This document shows positions 31,696 to 41,566 of a stretch of 57,390 bases of DNA, in pieces. The DNA is from Pirellulaceae bacterium. Lineage in GTDB: Bacteria; Planctomycetota; Planctomycetia; Pirellulales; Pirellulaceae. Below the pieces are notes generated by a model. It searched no databases and was not told the origin of the DNA. It saw only the letters and a program-made list of their open reading frames with translations. The stretch lies in the NCBI GenBank assembly GCA_022448645.1, contig JAKVBZ010000027.1, forward strand, positions 1 to 57,390, read 5' to 3'. Every line of letters starts with the position of its first letter. Position 1 is the stretch's first letter. Both the position numbers and the translations under genes were made by a program.

Positions 31696-33696
31696 CTATC
31701 TTGTTGCGGGGGTGTGTATGGGAAGTGTGGTCGATAGCCGAGGGATTGTAGGTAACGGTTTTTGTGTCCCGTAACCTTGGACCTCGTGTAAGTGTTCCAA
31801 CAAGATGCGGCGGACTTCGAGAATACTTCTTGGGTGCCGGTGCACGTTCATGTGATCTGCGTCAACGACGACTTCAGAAGCGACTCCGGTAAGGTGAGCA
31901 CTGCCGAAACTGACAATGCCGTCTCCTTCTGTGGAGGAATTCCCAATGAGTCCGGGATCGGACGCGACGCCGATCACGTTGTGGTGTCGAACACCGGGCC
32001 CCATTTTCGCCGTTAGCATGACAGGCAAGATTGGGGAGTGGGGTGAAAGTGATTCAATGCTGGTGTCGATGGTAAGTAAACGACTGTCTGTGAAGTAATC
32101 GGGGTTGTCTTGGATGACTTCATCTCGGCCGTTGACTAGTTTTTGTGGCATTTCGATGAGCATGCGTCCTAACAGCTGAGTTGTAGAATTTGAGAACTCA
32201 CTTCCTCGATGTGGTGTACCCATGGTGATCACGCGCCGAATGGATGGGTTGGGTTGAAAGAAAAACATTTTCGCGAGTGGATCGCGGGATTTCGCATCTG
32301 CCTCGAGTTGTTCAAATGGCTGGTCGGTCATTATGCTCCAAAAATCATTTCCGCTGTTGATGACCTGCAATTTAGACACTAGTCCGCCCATGCTGTGCCC
32401 CACGAGAACCATCTGGTCGAGCGCTGGGGTTTGTCTTTGTGGATCCAGGTGATGACGCATTTCGCTTAAGTCGGCACGCAACTGTGCGGCGCTCAGCCAG
32501 AACGGCTGACCTGTGGGATACAGGTAGAACCAGAACTGATAGTGCTTGCGGATTTCAGGGAGTCCTCGCAGGTCATTAAACATTTCCATCCAAGTGAGGG
32601 GACTCGACCACAGGCCATGGACCATCATGACTGGGATTTTGTTTGGGTCGTAAGGCTCGACCATGTACAAGCCTTGAACACTTTGAGCGGTTTCCGGCTT
32701 TAACAGGCCAAGAGTTGCGATCTTTTTGCTGTCGTAAACGGGTTGGTTTAAGAAATAGGCCAGCGATGTGCTCAAGTCGGTTTCCAGTGGTACTCGTCGA
32801 CCAGCCACTTGGATATCACTGGTGACGGTTGGGTCGTGTAACTCGAGCACACATTGGTGACAGAGGTTATTGACGGCACCTACTTGTTGGCTGTCGGCAT
32901 CTGGCAATACCCGTAGCAAAGCAGTCACAGGGAACGCAAGTTGTGGCGGGTAATAGGATTCAGCGACGTCCTTTCGGCAGTGAGGTTTACGGATGGCAAT
33001 CAGGGGAACTCCCAATCCGTAAGTGCGGTATTGGTTGGTCAGCCCTTCTATTTCGTAGTCCGATATAAACTCAAAGTCTCCAAAATCCTCGGCGCGCCAG
33101 TTGCCTCGCATCACCACTTTGATGTCATACTGGTGGTCCGCCTTGGTTACCGAATAAGCGTGGCCGGGACGAAGCTCGCCCCGTTTTTTCAAGATGCGTA
33201 AAACCCGTTCCAATGCACCGTTATAGAGGTCGCAAGCACGACGAAACTGAGGGTCGTAAGGATTGCGTTCCCAGTCAAATTGTGAGTCGAGTAAGAATGT
33301 ATAACTGCTGGCAACAGTTTCTCCGTAAACTTCCAATGCTTCCGATGTTTTGTTTTCTTCCTCAAGCTCGCGTCCGCGGATGAACGCCAACTCGGCCAAA
33401 GCGTACACTTTTTCAGCAGCAGGCTCTTGGTCAATCAAGCGTTGCAACTCGGCAGTAAGACGGTCGGAATCTTTCTCGAGTTTTTCGTCAAGGTCATAAC
33501 GTCGCAATAGCTGCACAGTCCGCGCTGTCGGTTGTGGTCCACTTCGTGAAAACAGTCGCAGCGGTGTAGACAATGGGCTGTGTGGCGTGTCTCTCTGCAT
33601 CACGAAATTGGTGCTGCATCCGATGAAAATGGTTGAGAGCAGGCAAGCGACGGTCCATGCGGACCGCGCGAAACGCGACGGAATCAAGGCTGGCAT
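31696..33696 (-). CDS. Lipoprotein alpha/beta hydrolase (lipase/PGAP1-like)
   Basis: 666 aa. The N-terminus SAWTVACLLSTIFIGC is a signal with a lipobox-like ending (FIGC), so the protein is probably membrane-anchored after export. Residues about 60-330 are an unrecognised helical then beta-rich region. The C-terminal half is an alpha/beta hydrolase: oxyanion region VMMVHGLWSSPLTW, nucleophile GHSMGG with Ser435, GTPHRGSEFS, and a late DADHMNVHRHP supplying the catalytic His. The closest known relatives are PGAP1-like or DUF676 esterases; a lipid or glycolipid ester is the likely substrate. ATG at 33696 is used because the signal starts there; the open frame reaches 33795. Divergent from the giant gene at 34166. 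Confidence 0.85.
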   Translation of the reverse strand: MPALIPSRFARSAWTVACLLSTIFIGCSTNFVMQRDTPHSPLSTPLRLFSRSGPQPTARTVQLLRRYDLDEKLEKDSDRLTAELQRLIDQEPAAEKVYALAELAFIRGRELEEENKTSEALEVYGETVASSYTFLLDSQFDWERNPYDPQFRRACDLYNGALERVLRILKKRGELRPGHAYSVTKADHQYDIKVVMRGNWRAEDFGDFEFISDYEIEGLTNQYRTYGLGVPLIAIRKPHCRKDVAESYYPPQLAFPVTALLRVLPDADSQQVGAVNNLCHQCVLELHDPTVTSDIQVAGRRVPLETDLSTSLAYFLNQPVYDSKKIATLGLLKPETAQSVQGLYMVEPYDPNKIPVMMVHGLWSSPLTWMEMFNDLRGLPEIRKHYQFWFYLYPTGQPFWLSAAQLRADLSEMRHHLDPQRQTPALDQMVLVGHSMGGLVSKLQVINSGNDFWSIMTDQPFEQLEADAKSRDPLAKMFFFQPNPSIRRVITMGTPHRGSEFSNSTTQLLGRMLIEMPQKLVNGRDEVIQDNPDYFTDSRLLTIDTSIESLSPHSPILPVMLTAKMGPGVRHHNVIGVASDPGLIGNSSTEGDGIVSFGSAHLTGVASEVVVDADHMNVHRHPRSILEVRRILLEHLHEVQGYGTQKPLPTIPRLSTTLPIHTPATR

Positions 33697-34165
33697 GTCG
33701 ATCACCGTGTTGCGAAGGGACCGTGTCGGTGTTGCGAAGTGTCCGAACGGACGTGCAGAAAAATGCCGAGGAAGAGTAAAGGAATTGGTGCCCAAGCGTC
33801 AAGGCGAACTGTGTCACGTTAGTGCTTGCATTGGTTTTGTTCAGGATCAGCAAACAAGTGATCGGTGGACACGTTGGTTCCTGTCATTTCCAGGCATTTT
33901 GAAACCAAGTGGCTTGGCCTTAGATGCCAGCTAACAGGCTGGCTTGCACTGCTAGGTAAGTCAATCATGGCAGTCCATGCCATGCCCTTTGGGGTGGTTC
34001 GTTTTCCGTTAGGCCTGCGATGCCGTGGCGCTAGGCAAACCCTTTTTCTCGCAAATTCTTGACTGAATGTGGGTGTTAGACGAAAATGGAAGTATCTTAC
34101 GGAACAGCGATATTCTCTTCATTCTTTCTTCACGATCGACGTGTGTCTCGTTTTATTAAGGCTAG
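33697..34165. other. Divergent intergenic region
   Basis: 469 bases separate the hydrolase gene from the giant LEPR-xLL gene and should hold both promoters. The last 80 bases before the giant gene are AT-rich, with pyrimidine tracts. No ribosome-binding consensus is close to the ATG at 34166, and no hairpin or RNA gene was recognised. Confidence 0.4.
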
Positions 34166-37100
34166 ATGAACCTTTACCAGTCTCACCTTAAGCCGTCGAC
34201 AAAGCACAGGAATGATCGCCGACTTGTGTTGCCAGAAGCTTTGGAGCCGCGCTGGCTGTTGGCTGCCAATCCTGTCATCACCGAATTCATGGCGGTGAAT
34301 CAAAACACGTTGCTGGATGGTGACCTGCAGGATCCGGATTGGTTGGAGGTGTTCAATGCGGGCGACCAGTCTATTGATTTGGTTGGCTGGCATCTGACGG
34401 ACGATCCGTTTGATTTCTCTAAGTGGACGTTTCCCAACGAAGTGCTAGATCCTGGTGAGTACCTGGTCGTGTTTGCGTCAAATAAGTCGGGTATGTTGCC
34501 GGATAGTCGTGACATTGATGGGAATCTGCATACCAATTTTCGTTTGGCTGGGGAAAACGGCTATTTGGCATTGGTCAAACCGGATGGCATTACCGTGAAC
34601 AGCGAATTCGGAGAGGGGGGGGGCGATTATCCAACACAGGTCGCCGACGTTTCGTACGGTCTCTCTTTTGGGCAATCGACGTTCGTTGCGTTAGGCGCGC
34701 CAGCCAATGTGTTGATTCCCAGTGCGGCGGACGACGCATCGTACGGAATATCTTGGCAAGGTGGAGACGAAGTAGCATTCCAGAACGCGGGTGGTTTGGC
34801 AGGTTGGACGAGCGGCACAGGGACAGGGGTTGGTTACGATACTTCCGGGACGTTTTCTCCACAAATAGGAACGAACGTGGACGCGCTCATGCGGGGGGTA
34901 AGTTCGACCGTGTATGCTCGTGTTCCGTTTGAAGTGAACGATGTCAACGAGTTCGCCGGCTTGACGATGCCAATTACGTACGACGACGGCTTTGCCGCCT
35001 TTGTGAACGGCGTGGAAGTTGCCAGGCGATGTGTGCCTACCGTCTTGAGTTATGATGCGTCTGCCGAAAGGTGTGGTGGTGGCCCGTCATTTCCTGCGGC
35101 AGTGCTCGATTTTGACGCGGAAGTCGGTGTGTCGACGTCAGGGAATCAAGTGACTGACTGGACGGCCGTGACCGGACAAACGGCTCTACCGCACGGCGGT
35201 CATTCGTTCCGACGTCCTACTCTGGCCACGAACGTGTTTGCGGATGGTCAGTCTGGTGTGTTCTTTGACGGTTCCAATGACATCTTGAATTTTGATGACG
35301 CAAATTTGCCAACCGGCGACTATACCATTGGCCTGGTTTGGCAGCCGTTGAACATTGGCTCCTCTCGTTCCAGCATCTTCAGCTGGGGTAACGACCTTGA
35401 AAACCATTTCATGAACGTTTCTCCCGCTCATCATACGGTTTCGGGAGGCAGTGGACGGTTGATATTGCGATTTAACGGTTCCGATGCGAATTCGTCGATT
35501 CCGGCTGCAGGCAGTGTCAATGGGACCAGCTATGCCACGGTGATAAGCCGTAGTGGTAACACGTATACTTTTGATGTTTCCAATGGGGTGGTGACAGAGC
35601 AGGATGTCTTGGTGAACGCTAGTTCCAAACTGGCGTTGGAAAATGGTCGCATCGGAAACATGATCGACCCGGGCAATAACGACTTCAACAATGCCATCTT
35701 CGGGGGGTACATCGGCCGCATTCTTGTTTTCAACGGAGCACTCGATGGGGGCGAACGTCAGTCGTTGATGGACCAGTTGATGGAATATGTTTCAGCCGGT
35801 GGGCCACCGGCACCTGCAGGGCCGTTCACTGAAGAGATTGATATTACGCCACATCTCGGAGCCTTGCAGTCGGGGTCGAACATTTTAGCAATTCAGGGGC
35901 TGAATCTTGCGGCGAACGACAGTGATTTCCTGCTCGCACCAGAATTGCATGCCAGCAGTGTGTCGTTGTCTGTTGGCTCGGCAGGGTACTTTGCCGAGCC
36001 CACGCCAGGTGCTGCGAACCTGCAAAGTTTTCCGTCATTGGCAGCGACTCCAGTGGCGTCAGTGCCAGCAGGTGTATATGGCGAAAGTGGTGGTCTACTT
36101 AATGTGACACTGACGACAGCATCACCCTCTGCGGATATTCATTTCACGACCGATGGCAGCGAACCTGACCAGAATTCGACGTTGTACTCGGGACCGATCG
36201 CGATGAATGCATCGACCTTACTTCGTGCTCGCGCCTACGATGTGGGACTGGCTCCCAGTGAGGTATTGACCGAGAGCTATATCGTGCTGGCCACGGCCGT
36301 CGAATCATTTCATTCTGATCTTCCCATTGTTGTACTAGATTCCATGGGGAGATCCATTCCGGGAACGCTGAGCCAGAGTCAGGCGTCGCTCGTGACGGCC
36401 GTGATCGACACTTCCGTTGCCACTGGACGTGCGGCGATTCTAGACACGCCAGACTTTGTGGGGCGAGCCGGCATGCGAGTCCGCGGCAACGCATCTTCGA
36501 ATTATGCCAAGAAGCCCTACGCCTTTGAAACCTGGGACGGTGACGGAAATGATATGGACGTACCGTTGCTGGGGCTCCCTGCCGAATCCGATTGGGTTTT
36601 GAACGCGACGTGGATGGACCGCACGCTGGTTCGTGACATCCTGATGTTTCAGCTGTGGGGAGAACTTGGCTATTACACCCCGCACTTTCGCCCAGTCGAA
36701 GTGTACTTGAATACCGGCGGCGGCAAGGTCACGAGCGACGACTATTGGGGTATCTATATCGTCCAAGACAAAGTGAAGCGCGGACCGGACCGCGTGGACA
36801 TTGAGGAGCTCCTTCGATCGCATACCACGGAACCTGATATCTCGGGCGGCTACATTTTGCAGGACGACCGGCGGCGTTTCGGCGATCAGGGAATCTCGTC
36901 TGAGGCGGGTGTGGCAGGTGCCATTGGGGGCGTTATCTTTCACGAGCCGAACGAGCAGGAACTGACAGCAGCCCAAGTCGATTGGGTTCAGGAATACTTC
37001 AGCGATTTCGAGACGGCACTTTTTGGATCGAACTTTGACGATCCCGTTGACGGCTATGCCAAGTACATCGACGTCGATGCATGGGTCGAGTATCACATTC

Positions 37101-40100
37101 TTGAGGAATTCTCTTTCAATACCGACGCGTTTGGCGCCAGTGTGTTTATGACTCTCGACCGGAGCGGAAAGCTGACTGCCGGACCAGTGTGGGATTTTGA
37201 TGGGGCCTTGGCAAATTCAGTCGAGTTTCAGAGCTACAATCCACAAGGGTATATCCATACACAATTGATTCCCAAAGATGGTCCCACGGCTTATCCGTGG
37301 TGGCCGCGACTGTTTCAGGATTCGGATTTTGAGCAGAAATGGATCGACGGCTGGCATCGTTTACGCCAAACAGTTTTAGATGAAACGCATCTTCACAACA
37401 CGATGGATGCGTTCGCGGACCAGCTGCGTGAATCCCAGGAACGGAATTTTGATGCGTGGTCCATGAAGATTGGCGAGAATGTTCTCACTCGCAACATGCA
37501 CGAAAGGTCGAATCTTTCGTTTCCCACATGGCAGGCACATGTGGACCATTTAAAGCAGTACATTAGTGATCGACTGGTTTGGCTCGACACGAATTTTGTC
37601 ACCGCTCCAAAGGTGAGTCCCGAGGGGGACGTGATTGCGTCGCCGACTCAGGTAACCATCTCGGCGCCGTCCGGAACCATTTACTATACGTTGGATGGAA
37701 CGGATCCTAGACTGCCTGCGAACTCGACCTCAGGTTCCAATCTTATTTCACCCCATGCCTTGATGTATGACGGTGGTTCGATTTCGATCAGCACGACCAC
37801 GACGGTCAAAGCGCGGGCGTTGGTGGGCACCAACTGGAGTGGGTTGGAGGAACAGGAATATATCGCCGAGCAACCGGCGACCGCTTTGAATCTGGCACTC
37901 GGTGAAATCAACTTCAATCCACACGATCCGGATGTGTTGCAAGGGGATCTGCCGGGTAGCAATAACGACGATTATGAGTTCGTGGAGTTCGTCAATAAAG
38001 GTGGTAACGCTATCAACCTGAACAATGTTCAGTTTACCGACGGAATTGATTTCACTTTCGGTAATGTTGTGCTGGTTCCCGGTCAAAGAGTAGTTGTTGT
38101 CAAAAATCAGGCCGCGTTTGAAACGCGGTATGGGACTGGTATCAATGTAGCCGGGGTTTTTGCCGCTGGTGGGCTCAGCAATGCTGGGGAGCAGTTAAAG
38201 GTGATAGACGCCACGGGCACGGACATTGTCGATTTTTCGTTCGATGACAATGATCCTTGGCCAGAGCGTGCTGATGGGCATGGAGGTACGTTGGAGTTGA
38301 ATGACGTCAATACGACGCTCAACGCCGATTACCGCAAATGGTATCACTGGCGAGGGAGTACTGAGTACGGAGGCTCGCCGGGAACCGCCGGAGTTGGTCC
38401 CTTGGGGGTTGTTGTCAACGAGGTTTTGACGAACACTACGTCACCGGTTGTCAGGTCCGACTCCATCGAGCTATTGAATACGTCGACAGGAATCGTGAAC
38501 CTGGGAGGGTGGTACTTAAGCGATTCCTCCAACCAATATTTGAAATACGAAATCCCAGCCGGGACGACCTTGAATCCCGGCCAGTATCTCGTTTTTGACG
38601 AAGGGGATTTCAATCCTACGCCGTTGGCGCCAGCACCAGATGATTTTGCGCTGAGCGGTTCTGCAGGCGACGACGTGTGGTTGTTCGCACCAGATGGAGG
38701 TGGTTCGGGAATTCCGTGGATCATCGACGATGTGCATTTCGAAGCAGCCTCAAACGGCGAAACATTCGGTCGTTTCCCCAATGGGATAGGTCGGTTTATT
38801 CCGCTGCTCACCGAAACGCTGGGTACACAAAACTCGGTACCTCGTGTCGGACCACTTGTTATCAGCGAAGTCCAGTATCACCCCTCCAGTCCGTCCACCG
38901 CGGCACTGCAATTGGATTCAAACGTGTCTGCTGAGGATTTGGAATTCGTCGAAATCTACAATCCTACATCGAACGTAGTGGTTCTGGATGACTGGAGATT
39001 GCGCGGAGGTATCGATTTCGAATTCGCAGCAACAAGCGAGCTGGCTCCAGGGGCATTGCTGCTCGTAGTCCCGTTTGATCCGCAGTCGCCGGAGAATGCG
39101 AGTCGTTTAGCGGCGTTCCGGATGCATTACTCGATCGCTCCGTCTGTAGACATCGTGGGACCGTATGCGGGTCAGTTGAGTAACAACTTCGACCGTATCG
39201 AGATGCAACGTCCGGGTGTTTCTCCTGTTGAGGGGTCAGGTATGATTCCACGACTTGTGGAAGATGAAATCGTTTATGATGACGCAACTCCTTGGCCGAC
39301 AACTGCTGACGGAGACGGCGACGCGCTGCATCGTCACACTTCTACAACTTGGGGCGGAGAAGCTTCGAGTTGGTCAGCGGCTCCGCCTAACCCCGGAGTG
39401 TTTGACCGCGCCGTTACTGCCGAATTTCCGACGCCGGTGAATCCCATTGGCGAGGTGGGACAAATCACCACGGCAACGCATGCGGTGCAGACTGTCCTTC
39501 TTTCGCAGAGTTATCTGAACCCCGTCGTGTTGGCACAGTCCGTCTCCTTTGTTGGCACCGACGTGGCCGTAGCGCGAGTGGCGAACGTGCAAGCGGACCG
39601 GTTTGACTTATTCCTGGCTGAGCCGTCCAACCTGAACGGGATACATGGTGTTGGAGAGACGGTGCACTATGTCGTTGTCGAAGCCGGTAATCATGTTCTG
39701 CCGAACGGGACACGATTAGAAGCTGGCACGATCGACACGAATGCGACGGTAGGCATTCGTGTGGTGTCTCCGAGCTTAGAAACGGTCTCGTTTGCTACGC
39801 CATTCAGCACGAATCCTGTGATCCTGAGCCAGCCTCAAACGACCAACGGACTGCCGTTTCTCAAGACTCGCCAAGACGGTATTGGAATGGCGAGTTTTCA
39901 AGTGGCGTTGGAACAGGAAGAAGCCGTGACGAATCAACATGTCACCGAAACCGTGGGATATTTGGCGCTGGAACCTGGTAAGGGTAGCTGGAATGGCCTG
40001 TTGTTCGAGTCGCTGGCGACAGCGACGGTGGTCAGGAATAATTTTGAGACGCTTGGCTTTCAACAACCCTATGCAACTGCACCACGATTCATTGCCTCGG

Positions 40101-41296
40101 TGTTCACCAGGAATGGTATCGATAACGCTCACTTGCGTTACCAGAATCTCACCGCTACGAACGTAGATGTCAAAGTCGAAGAGGACACAACACACGATAC
40201 GGAAACGACGCACACTTCTGAAAGTGTGGGATATTTGGCATTTGGAGGAGATGGGCAATTCACCGCAGTCGACGCGGCGTTGCCAGACGGGCAGTCGCTG
40301 TCGTTTAGCTTGAACATCGTCGAAGCCCGTACGGTGATTGACGTGGATGTGTCGCTGCACCTATTACACGAACAAATCGATGACTTGGATATCCTCTTGG
40401 AGAGCCCCACGGGGACGGTGGTCGAGTTGTTGAGTGATGTCGGTGGCAGGGATCTACGCTACACGACGCTTGATGACCAGGCTAACACATCGATAGTTAC
40501 AGGAACGGCTCCTTTTTCTGGGCAGTTTCAGCCGGAAGGAATTTTGGATAGTTACCGTGGCGAAACTGCCAATGGGGTGTGGCAATTGCATGTTAATGAT
40601 GACACGTTAAATGGTTTGACTGGCACGTTGGTGGATTGGTCTCTGGATATTCAGGTGGCACCTGCGGTCACCGGGAATGTGAACTATGACGGACAGGTTG
40701 ACGCCAAGGATATCGACATGGCCTATGCAAACCTGGAAACGGACAACCCCGTGTTCGACCTGGACCATGATGGTGACAACGACGCCAATGACGTTTCCCA
40801 TTTGGTCACAAATATCTTAGGCAAGAGGTTTGGCGACACCGACTTGGATACGGATGTGGATATCGCCGACTTCACACGCTTGGTGCGTCATTTTGACCCG
40901 TTGGGGCTGGTGAAGAAAACCTGGGCTGAAGGGGATTTTGACGGCGACGGTGATGTGGATATTGTTGACTTCAACATGTTGGTGACGAATTTTGCACCTG
41001 TGGGATACCTTGGGGCTTCAACGGCGCCGATGCGTGTGGCGAGTCCAGTGTCGACTGCTTCCACTGTTAGTGATACCGTGCCTATTGATGACCGGCAGGC
41101 ACCGAGAGAAGTTTATTTTGATTCTGGGGTGCAGGAGGGAATTCAGCAGGTAACGACTTCTGATTCCGAAATGTGGGCGGTTGATCTGGCGTTTGGTGCA
41201 TTCGGCCGACGCCGCTCTTCTCGCCAGGATCCAGCGTTGCCAGATTTTGGGGACGGGTCTACGTCCCACCGCGAAAAATCTGTCTATCGGCGTTGA
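34166..41296 (+). CDS. Giant secreted LEPR-xLL protein: lamin-tail domains, CotH, chitobiase-like modules, P-domain, dockerin
   Basis: 2376 aa. The LEPRWLLA motif (residues 26-33) marks a planctomycete surface protein. Approximate order: lamin-tail domain 38-150; jelly-roll module around 210-600 (YDDGFAAFVNGVEVARR at 272), interrupted by a LamG/concanavalin-like domain (about 311-545); chitobiase-C-like module about 640-710 (IHFTTDGSEPD); CotH kinase-like domain about 718-1140 (WGIYIVQDKVKRG, GGYILQDDRR); second chitobiase-C-like module about 1165-1235; three more lamin-tail domains between 1240 and 1720 (INFNPHDPD, VNEVLTN, ISEVQYHPSS); an unassigned beta-rich region about 1765-2030; P-domain about 2035-2165; dockerin-type Ca2+ repeats about 2170-2285. 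CotH-type kinases phosphorylate proteins in spore coats; here the role is unknown. No PEP-CTERM tail; the last 90 residues are unrecognised. Confidence 0.88.
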   Translation: MNLYQSHLKPSTKHRNDRRLVLPEALEPRWLLAANPVITEFMAVNQNTLLDGDLQDPDWLEVFNAGDQSIDLVGWHLTDDPFDFSKWTFPNEVLDPGEYLVVFASNKSGMLPDSRDIDGNLHTNFRLAGENGYLALVKPDGITVNSEFGEGGGDYPTQVADVSYGLSFGQSTFVALGAPANVLIPSAADDASYGISWQGGDEVAFQNAGGLAGWTSGTGTGVGYDTSGTFSPQIGTNVDALMRGVSSTVYARVPFEVNDVNEFAGLTMPITYDDGFAAFVNGVEVARRCVPTVLSYDASAERCGGGPSFPAAVLDFDAEVGVSTSGNQVTDWTAVTGQTALPHGGHSFRRPTLATNVFADGQSGVFFDGSNDILNFDDANLPTGDYTIGLVWQPLNIGSSRSSIFSWGNDLENHFMNVSPAHHTVSGGSGRLILRFNGSDANSSIPAAGSVNGTSYATVISRSGNTYTFDVSNGVVTEQDVLVNASSKLALENGRIGNMIDPGNNDFNNAIFGGYIGRILVFNGALDGGERQSLMDQLMEYVSAGGPPAPAGPFTEEIDITPHLGALQSGSNILAIQGLNLAANDSDFLLAPELHASSVSLSVGSAGYFAEPTPGAANLQSFPSLAATPVASVPAGVYGESGGLLNVTLTTASPSADIHFTTDGSEPDQNSTLYSGPIAMNASTLLRARAYDVGLAPSEVLTESYIVLATAVESFHSDLPIVVLDSMGRSIPGTLSQSQASLVTAVIDTSVATGRAAILDTPDFVGRAGMRVRGNASSNYAKKPYAFETWDGDGNDMDVPLLGLPAESDWVLNATWMDRTLVRDILMFQLWGELGYYTPHFRPVEVYLNTGGGKVTSDDYWGIYIVQDKVKRGPDRVDIEELLRSHTTEPDISGGYILQDDRRRFGDQGISSEAGVAGAIGGVIFHEPNEQELTAAQVDWVQEYFSDFETALFGSNFDDPVDGYAKYIDVDAWVEYHILEEFSFNTDAFGASVFMTLDRSGKLTAGPVWDFDGALANSVEFQSYNPQGYIHTQLIPKDGPTAYPWWPRLFQDSDFEQKWIDGWHRLRQTVLDETHLHNTMDAFADQLRESQERNFDAWSMKIGENVLTRNMHERSNLSFPTWQAHVDHLKQYISDRLVWLDTNFVTAPKVSPEGDVIASPTQVTISAPSGTIYYTLDGTDPRLPANSTSGSNLISPHALMYDGGSISISTTTTVKARALVGTNWSGLEEQEYIAEQPATALNLALGEINFNPHDPDVLQGDLPGSNNDDYEFVEFVNKGGNAINLNNVQFTDGIDFTFGNVVLVPGQRVVVVKNQAAFETRYGTGINVAGVFAAGGLSNAGEQLKVIDATGTDIVDFSFDDNDPWPERADGHGGTLELNDVNTTLNADYRKWYHWRGSTEYGGSPGTAGVGPLGVVVNEVLTNTTSPVVRSDSIELLNTSTGIVNLGGWYLSDSSNQYLKYEIPAGTTLNPGQYLVFDEGDFNPTPLAPAPDDFALSGSAGDDVWLFAPDGGGSGIPWIIDDVHFEAASNGETFGRFPNGIGRFIPLLTETLGTQNSVPRVGPLVISEVQYHPSSPSTAALQLDSNVSAEDLEFVEIYNPTSNVVVLDDWRLRGGIDFEFAATSELAPGALLLVVPFDPQSPENASRLAAFRMHYSIAPSVDIVGPYAGQLSNNFDRIEMQRPGVSPVEGSGMIPRLVEDEIVYDDATPWPTTADGDGDALHRHTSTTWGGEASSWSAAPPNPGVFDRAVTAEFPTPVNPIGEVGQITTATHAVQTVLLSQSYLNPVVLAQSVSFVGTDVAVARVANVQADRFDLFLAEPSNLNGIHGVGETVHYVVVEAGNHVLPNGTRLEAGTIDTNATVGIRVVSPSLETVSFATPFSTNPVILSQPQTTNGLPFLKTRQDGIGMASFQVALEQEEAVTNQHVTETVGYLALEPGKGSWNGLLFESLATATVVRNNFETLGFQQPYATAPRFIASVFTRNGIDNAHLRYQNLTATNVDVKVEEDTTHDTETTHTSESVGYLAFGGDGQFTAVDAALPDGQSLSFSLNIVEARTVIDVDVSLHLLHEQIDDLDILLESPTGTVVELLSDVGGRDLRYTTLDDQANTSIVTGTAPFSGQFQPEGILDSYRGETANGVWQLHVNDDTLNGLTGTLVDWSLDIQVAPAVTGNVNYDGQVDAKDIDMAYANLETDNPVFDLDHDGDNDANDVSHLVTNILGKRFGDTDLDTDVDIADFTRLVRHFDPLGLVKKTWAEGDFDGDGDVDIVDFNMLVTNFAPVGYLGASTAPMRVASPVSTASTVSDTVPIDDRQAPREVYFDSGVQEGIQQVTTSDSEMWAVDLAFGAFGRRRSSRQDPALPDFGDGSTSHREKSVYRR

Positions 41297-41566
41297 GTTG
41301 TTCACCGTTCGTAAAAAGTGGAACGTCTGGAACCACGCGGTAGCTGTGTTCTTCGTGGGATTCTCAACGCCCGAATCGTTTCGTTGTGAGATTCCACATC
41401 AGCGGTCCTTGGCGATTCTCAGGATGTCACAACGTGTGGTTTCTCGCTGTTCTAGTGGTGTGCATGCAGTTCCATTTGGTTGCCACGCAGACATCTACTT
41501 GCACGATGTGAGCTTTTTGTGCAGCATGATACGGAATCATTTCCACGATACCGGGAGGAGTTTTTC

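Noticed and set aside
36440..37096. 218-aa minus-strand frame inside the giant gene
   Set aside because: It is antisense to the CotH-like domain and is only a by-product of codon bias.
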